From positions 18,141,998 to 18,201,997 of the forward strand of contig NC_088314.1 of assembly GCF_910592395.1 (NCBI RefSeq): a stretch of DNA of 60,000 bases, written 5' to 3'. Shown piece after piece: positions 55,901-60,000 of this stretch; the first letter of the stretch is position 1; each line of letters begins with the position of its first letter. The position numbers and the translations under genes are program-made. The notes below the pieces were generated by a model. That model was not told the origin of the DNA and ran no database searches. It saw nothing but the letters and a program-made list of their open reading frames with translations. The stretch comes from Lineus longissimus. Taxonomy: Eukaryota > Nemertea > Pilidiophora > Heteronemertea > Lineidae.

Positions 55901-58900
55901 ATTTTCCATTTTAGGTGTACGCTTCACTGTCCAGGCTCAAGCAAGTGCCATCACGTTTTCCGAATTCCGAGCGTTTGGTCTGCTGGACTACGCTCGGACA
56001 CTCTACTCGCCTGCTCTGCAGATCGATTACAACGTCCATCAGCTGAGCAACCTCCTCATAGAAAATGGCGTCTCGCACGGGATGACGCTCGTCCACAGCG
56101 ATCCGTACAACATTCGACAGCTTGAAAAAATCACCTCTCGGTACAATCTGAAGAGTGGACTCCTGGCAAAGGGGCCGTTCATGACGATAAAAAATGCGCA
56201 ACTTTCTAACAATGGGGAAGCAGGTTTTAAATATGATTCGAAATTCACGGAGAAGGACGTCGGCGTTCTGCGGAGTCTTATGGTTGGCCAAGGAAGTGTT
56301 GACATCATGGCGTACACAACGCAGCCATTGGTAATTTCTGACCAGCAGACGACGTTTGTTTACTGTTCGCCGAATTCCACACCTGAGAATAAAATTTACG
56401 ATATCCAAGTGACGACCGGCGGTGGGTTTCAAGTCTCGGTTCAGATTCTCGACTATAATCCCGTCGAGACCGAGGAACATGTGATTTTCTTCGAGGGGAC
56501 GGTCGGCAAGACGAACGGATCATTGCGCAATTGGACAATTCATCAAGATCTTGTTGACTTCCCGATGCCGATCTCCAATCGCCTGATAATACGCTTCGAG
56601 ATTGAGGGACTCCGATCGGGAAGATTTGCCGCCATCTTGAAATCAGGTAACGCTTCAGTTTTTCTTATGAAAACGCTGTTGAATGCAATAACAATGGAAA
56701 GGCATTTTTGAATATCCTGAGTATTTTAAATGCATAACTCGTCCACCAACCTTTAAAAGGCCAACTCCCTTTGTTTAAAGATTTGAAAAAAATACTTGAA
56801 TTTGAAAATTTCCAATTGTGTAAAAACTTTCAATTGATTAAAAATTACAGTAATGTTGTTACATGGACAGATTTTTGCCGAAATAACTATTGCTGTGGGT
56901 TGGGATCGGTTGAAAACTTAGTCAAGATGGTGGGAACTTTTTCTGGCTGCCGTGGTCAGTCTAATTCTTTGTTATTCTGTTTCAGTGCCATCTCAAGCCA
57001 CGCAGAGCATCGGTGAGATAACGCTGCAAGATTCCGTTATGGCCGAGAATGGGTTGGGCATCTACACAATCCACTACAACGACCCGTCAAACGAATTTTT
57101 CGACCTCTTCTTCAGATATCGCCGAGAGAAGTTCCTTTACCACAACGTCAGGTTACTAAACAACAAATACCACGCGCTTTATATTCCTAGCATTACAAAA
57201 TATCATGAGAGTTTCATGCCGACGTACGCCGAGATGGAGGGGTCGGCCCGATTGTCCGAGATATTATATTCGATCCAATCGTCTCTAATCACAGGCAATG
57301 GAAAAGGAATCGTCGGCGATCACAACCACGTGGAATTCTCAAATAATGTCTGGCATTGGGAGGTCACGAATAATCAGATTGTCGATAATAAGAATGGTGG
57401 GTTTATGATTGAGCTCCCTCTGGTGGGGCGTGGTTTTAGCATGAAGGACAAGAACTTAGAGTGGTACCAAGGATCGATAACGACCCCGGACGTTGTCGAT
57501 AATCCGTATGACCCGACCTTGAAATATCGCGACGGTTTCTGGGTCCATAATCACACGATATGGATGAATAACACAGTTTTTGAAAACAATAAGAATTTCG
57601 AGTTTCGTATTGCTGGCTACTACGCGAACAGTTCTCTGTATAATAATACGTTTAGGAAGAACAATTGTCGTAAAGGTCTGGTGACGATCGCCGGGATGGA
57701 GAAACAAATGGACGTGATATCTAACACGTTTATGGATAATATTGGTCGATACGTGTTTGAGTACGACATCCATAGTCACTACGAATACGCCGTCAAAGTC
57801 GATGGAATGTTTAAGAATAACAACCTCAAGAGAAATAAGATTCCGTCGATGCTGAAGACGATTCCTGGGCAGCCTACAACGTACGCTTTGGCTATTCGCG
57901 GCGTTGAGAACATAACCGTGCACCGAAATCTATTCAAGAATAACTTGCAGTTTGAATTTTTGGCTGGTACGACTTCATCCTTCCTGGAAAGCTATTTAGA
58001 TGCCCGTTACAACTACTGGGGAACGTCTGACCAGTTTGCCGTACGGAAACTCATATTTGATTTCGACGATTGGAATAATTACGCTATGGCGCTGTTTTAT
58101 CCGTTCCTGGTGTCGGATAGCTTCACCTCGGCTGAGGATACCGCTGGACTTCTTGACATCAGCCTCGATATCACCAAGCCGTTAGGCGGACGCGTTAAGA
58201 CACAGCTGGTGTTACCATATCGATCCACGCCTTACGAAGTCATCTCAGACCTCACCGTCATGCCGCAAGCAAGCTTGACAATCGCCCCAGGTGTCCGAAT
58301 CGAATTTGCACCAAATATCGGCATCTTGGCCCTTGGACCTTTGAATATGGTTGGAACCTGGGATAAACCTATCAAATTGTGGCCAAGGAAAACTTCCACT
58401 CGTAAAAAACGAGCTTGGAACGATCCCATCTTGAAAACGAAACTCAAAACACGGCTTGTCGGTGGAAAAATTCCCAATGAGGGCTTCGTGGAGTTTTTCA
58501 ACGAGACTGCACAGCGTTGGGAACTGGTGTGTGATAATCAGTTCAATGATAAGGTCGGACGTGCTGTTTGTCAACACATGGGAATGGCTCACGAGAACGT
58601 GGTGGTCCGCAACACGAAATATTACGACTACGCTTTGTACGGGTATGACAAGCGGACTGTAAAATTCTTCTGGCGTTATTCCTATTTCTGTTCGGGTGAC
58701 GAAGACTCCCTGGACGAATGTGTCGAGCGATACAATTATAAACTGTATCAGTGCGTCCAAAATCAGGGCTACGTGTTCCTACGTTGTGCTTTGAATAACC
58801 TTGGAGCTGGGGAGAAATACTGGGGAAATATCCGATTTGCATCTCCCGATGTTGAAAAACCGAGCCCGAGTGACTACAAATCTGTTTTGAAGCACGTCCA

Positions 58901-59580
58901 GATTTACGGCGCTGGAAATCTACACGGGGAGCGTGTTGCGGCCATCCAAGCGACACACGAAGCGCCGAGAATGTCACACATGTCGACGAAGAACTGCGCC
59001 TGGAACGCTTACGATTTTGTCGCACCGAGATATGATCTTTACCTCGCCAACTCGACCATGGAGAATAATCTGGGTTACGGTGTCGGTGTGTTGGTTTTGA
59101 ACGGCGAATCTCGCGACTCGCCGAAATCATCATTCAGACCTTTGAACGAGAGTACGCTTCCTTACAACACGTTCGGCCTGGTGCGGATGTGCGGCGCGAA
59201 CAAAGACATGGTCATCGAGAATCGCTTCCTGCTCCATTATAAATATGATTACAAGTCTGCCGCGTGCATCAAAGTCATCCGGAGTAGAATCCCAATGAAG
59301 CAAATTGCCGTACGCTTCCTACAAGTTGATCTTTTCCATGATAACTTCAGTAAAAATGCCATCGAGTTGTTCAACGGGGACAAGTCGGCCAACATGAGTA
59401 ACTTGATCGTTTCGTTGACGTCGGACAGCACGGAGGACCAGAAGCGGATGAAGTATGCCACGCGGCCTGGGATGGACGTGATGAGTATTCATATTCACGC
59501 GTCGCCGGCCAGGGGGAGCTACGGGTTCATTGCGGAGGTCGTGACACTGCCGTTGTCGCCGCTCTCTTATCCAATCACGG
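43660..59580 (+). CDS. bark: Protein bark beetle / Anakonda homologue (5' part, continues right)
   Basis: Ten exons with GT-AG borders and consistent phases: 43660..43932, 45727..45890, 50700..50890, 51246..51569, 51862..52079, 52387..52669, 53132..54669, 54965..55205, 55915..56646 and 56986..59580 (donor gtgagt). They give 2,186 codons without a stop. The start encodes a signal peptide (TPVLVFLVLLAVGYF). Order: PGV cap (~55-95), SRCR1 (~116-209), beta-helix, CUB-like (~391-485), long beta-helix, cap (~900-945), SRCR2 (~968-1072), CUB-like (~1220-1320), beta-helix, cap (~1745-1790), SRCR3 (~1807-1925). Many N-x-S/T sequons mark an extracellular glycoprotein. In Drosophila, Bark/Anakonda organises tricellular septate junctions; a junction or adhesion role here is inference. 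The fly protein is ~3,100 aa, with a C-type lectin domain and a transmembrane helix, expected beyond the window. Confidence 0.93.
44573..44932. mobile_element. MITE-like element with aggcctytcaattac ends
   Basis: Left aggcctttcaattac and right gtaattgagaggcct are inverted with one mismatch; subterminal ctacaccctgta/acggtgtagg also pair. In bark intron 1. A solitary end occurs near 36509. Confidence 0.65.
45514..45542. repeat. G-run/C-run hairpin
   Basis: A run of g, then tttaag, then a run of c: a short perfect palindrome in bark intron 1, possibly G-quadruplex-forming. Confidence 0.8.
45727..50890 (+). CDS. bark: bark exons 2-3: SRCR domain 1
   Basis: Exon 2 (45727..45890) and exon 3 (50700..50890) are split by a 4.8-kb intron and together code SRCR1: LRLVDSWNITHGRLQMYHKG, WRGIC, SIQLACRSMGY, DPKCDGSEQSLMECPG and KHIC. 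The cysteine order fits SRCR group A/B, with some positions reduced. The intron carries the 12-bp minisatellite, a SINE-like foldback and the 443-bp repeat pair. Confidence 0.9.
47885..48165. repeat. 12-bp minisatellite (catggcatgttt), ~23 units
   Basis: Units alternate catggcat(g/a)ttt and cgtggcatgttt; because 12 is a multiple of 3, several frames on both strands are open. In bark intron 2. Confidence 0.95.
48217..48315 (+). mobile_element. Pogo-type MITE (family 1), copy k, truncated
   Basis: cagtagaaccactctattga ... tcctgattacagagggcaat; the right half is missing. Confidence 0.75.
48845..49020 (-). repeat. tRNA-like foldback SINE fragment
   Basis: On the minus strand, tagctcagtcggtagag (box A) and gtgggttcgaatccc (box B). 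A truncated inverted copy (ttccctttagctcagt ... gaatcccgttcg) lies just to its left. No acceptor-stem pairing. Confidence 0.75.
49043..49485 (+). mobile_element. 443-bp repeat with 13-bp inverted ends, copy 1
   Basis: Starts gagacaagaccac and ends gtggtcttgtctc. Identical to 50035..50477 except for t at 49381 against g at 50373. Confidence 0.93.
50035..50477 (+). mobile_element. 443-bp repeat with 13-bp inverted ends, copy 2
   Basis: Direct copy of 49043..49485 at an offset of exactly 992. The outer flanks of the pair are both ccac. Confidence 0.93.
51246..52079 (+). CDS. bark: bark exons 4-5: beta-helix segment
   Basis: Exon 4 (51246..51569) and exon 5 (51862..52079). NYWRGLTFFNSSIRAK and the N-rich repeats (CRIMRNGFDGVNFTE, IIRNSEIAYNRGYGVNV) resemble right-handed parallel beta-helix rungs (PbH1-like). 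At least four N-glycosylation sequons. Exon 5 ends at cgg|gtgcgt, phase 0. Confidence 0.85.
52387..52669 (+). CDS. bark: bark exon 6: CUB-like domain 1
   Basis: RGQYISINLLESQVL, SLTIYDGEDENFP and NVIYVVFDW have the beta-strand pattern of a CUB domain; FRTVRGQYIS matches the usual first strand. Ends aag g|gtgagt. A LINE 3' fragment follows immediately in the intron. Confidence 0.8.
52675..52955 (+). mobile_element. 3' fragment of a non-LTR retrotransposon (LINE) ORF2
   Basis: Reads STMLLLYKAINGLAPGYLSE, then LLPSYSPR, then a stop, and SLRSKDKCFLQIPRDRLEAY ... FLVQAPRLWEELGVY. This is the typical C-terminal tail of LINE reverse transcriptases. Interrupted, so dead. In bark intron 6, right after the donor. 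Confidence 0.8.
53132..54669 (+). CDS. bark: bark exon 7: long beta-helix, second cap, start of SRCR2
   Basis: 512 codons with no intron. Dense Asn-rich rungs (for example FTITNSQFTQNVGRGLSLEN-like spacing, MTFNRFQNNEKMAVRM, LRFKYNRLENNKI), about 18 N-x-S/T sequons, the NYW motif (VTLNYWKYLKPDG), then the cap LILRPGVVLHFANSVGMLVK and the start of SRCR2 (IKVRLTGGPNQNEGLVEV, LWGTVCNK). Donor aag|gtgaga. Confidence 0.92.
54965..55205 (+). CDS. bark: bark exon 8: rest of SRCR domain 2
   Basis: GWTRKDAAIVCQELGM, QVDCDDWATTLLTC and SCDHTLDVNLRCK complete a canonical SRCR domain. Donor g|gtgagt; a 19-bp minisatellite starts ~40 bases downstream. Confidence 0.93.
55246..55692 (+). repeat. 19-bp minisatellite, ~23 copies
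   Basis: acatgtagactctttcatt repeated with few variants; in bark intron 8, starting 40 bases after the donor. Confidence 0.95.
55915..56646 (+). CDS. bark: bark exon 9: beta-helix and CUB-like domain 2
   Basis: Short beta-helix region, then a CUB-like pattern (YDIQVTTGGGFQVSVQILDY, EEHVIFFEGTV, NRLIIRFEIEG). Borders ttttag|g and g|gtaacg. Confidence 0.88.
56986..59580 (+). CDS. bark: bark exon 10: beta-helix, third cap, SRCR domain 3
   Basis: 865 codons in one exon. Beta-helix rungs with the ending motif YNYWGTSDQF (~58010), cap LTIAPGVRIEFAPNIGILAL (~58275), the basic motif RKKR at 58401-58412, then SRCR3 (VEFFNETAQRWELVCDNQF, GRAVCQHMGM, SYFCSGDEDSLDECV, FLRC). More rungs follow to the donor gg|gtgagt at 59581. 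Confidence 0.92.
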
Positions 59581-59611
59581 GTGAGTAGGATATTAATTTG
59601 CGTTCTTTTCT

Positions 59612-60000
59612 TAAAGCTGACGGGTCAAATATTCATTCCCGAGTAAAGGCCAAAGCAAAGCACTCTGGAATGTTCATGATGTGCATTTGGATCTTCTGCT
59701 TAAAGCTGACGGGTCAAATATTCTTTCCCGAGAAAAGGCCAAAGCAAAGCACTCTGGAATGCTCATGATGTGCATTTGGATCTTCTGCTTAAAGCTGACG
59801 GGTCAAATATTCATTCCCGAGAAAAGGCCAAAGCAAAGCACTCTGGAATGCTCATGATGTGCATTTGGATCTTCTGCTTAAAGCTGACGGGTCAAATATT
59901 CATTCCCGAGAAAAGGCCAAAGCAAAGCACTCTGGAATGCTCATGATGTGCATTTGGATCTTCTGCTTAAAGTTGACGGGTCAAGTATTCATTCCCAAGT
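59612..60000 (+). repeat. 89-bp tandem repeat, at least 4.3 copies, runs off the window
   Basis: taaagctgacgggtcaaata recurs at 59612, 59701, 59790 and 59879; starts 31 bases after the donor of bark exon 10. Confidence 0.95.

Overview
The window is animal (metazoan) nuclear DNA: genes split by GT-AG introns, long AT-rich introns, many short non-autonomous DNA transposons, tRNA-derived SINEs and minisatellites. Three observations point to a marine invertebrate, most likely a lophotrochozoan: a protein bark beetle-type gene (not known from vertebrates), a dispersed repeat that opens with an 'agctcacct...aggtgagct' hairpin followed by cgtcgtc runs, and the overall repeat mix. The species cannot be named from this sequence.

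Layout. (1) 1-13.2 kb, minus strand: an LRRC74-like leucine-rich-repeat gene. Ten coding exons (382 codons) join in frame; the 3' end lies beyond the left edge. Its introns hold several tandem arrays, a perfect foldback element and SINEs. (2) 13.2-23.9 kb: no gene recognised; hairpins, a 1.1-kb dispersed repeat, pogo-type MITEs, a SINE and a second foldback element. (3) 23.9-38.7 kb, plus strand: a complete adiponectin receptor gene (PAQR family) with two alternative first coding exons spliced in the same phase to a shared seven-helix body, ending at 34991, then a 3' UTR rich in MITEs. (4) 39.1-41.4 kb, minus strand: a decayed Mutator-like (MULE) transposase with PHD and FLYWCH zinc modules. 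(5) 43.66 kb to the right edge, plus strand: the first 2,186 codons (10 exons) of a protein bark beetle/Anakonda homologue, a secreted or cell-surface adhesion protein with three SRCR domains, CUB-like domains and parallel beta-helix stretches. It continues past the window.

The three genes do not form an evident pathway and are ordinary neighbours. Most of the novelty is in the repeats. Two copies of one ~390-bp MITE differ by the same base at five dispersed copies of an internal motif (GTACACC in one, TTACACC in the other). Three tandem arrays begin exactly at splice sites and multiply an acceptor (twice) or a donor (once). A 443-bp repeat is present as two copies with one difference, framing a 549-bp segment, with CCAC on both outer flanks. 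All exon borders were read by eye from splice signals, reading phase and family resemblance; no alignment or transcript evidence was available.
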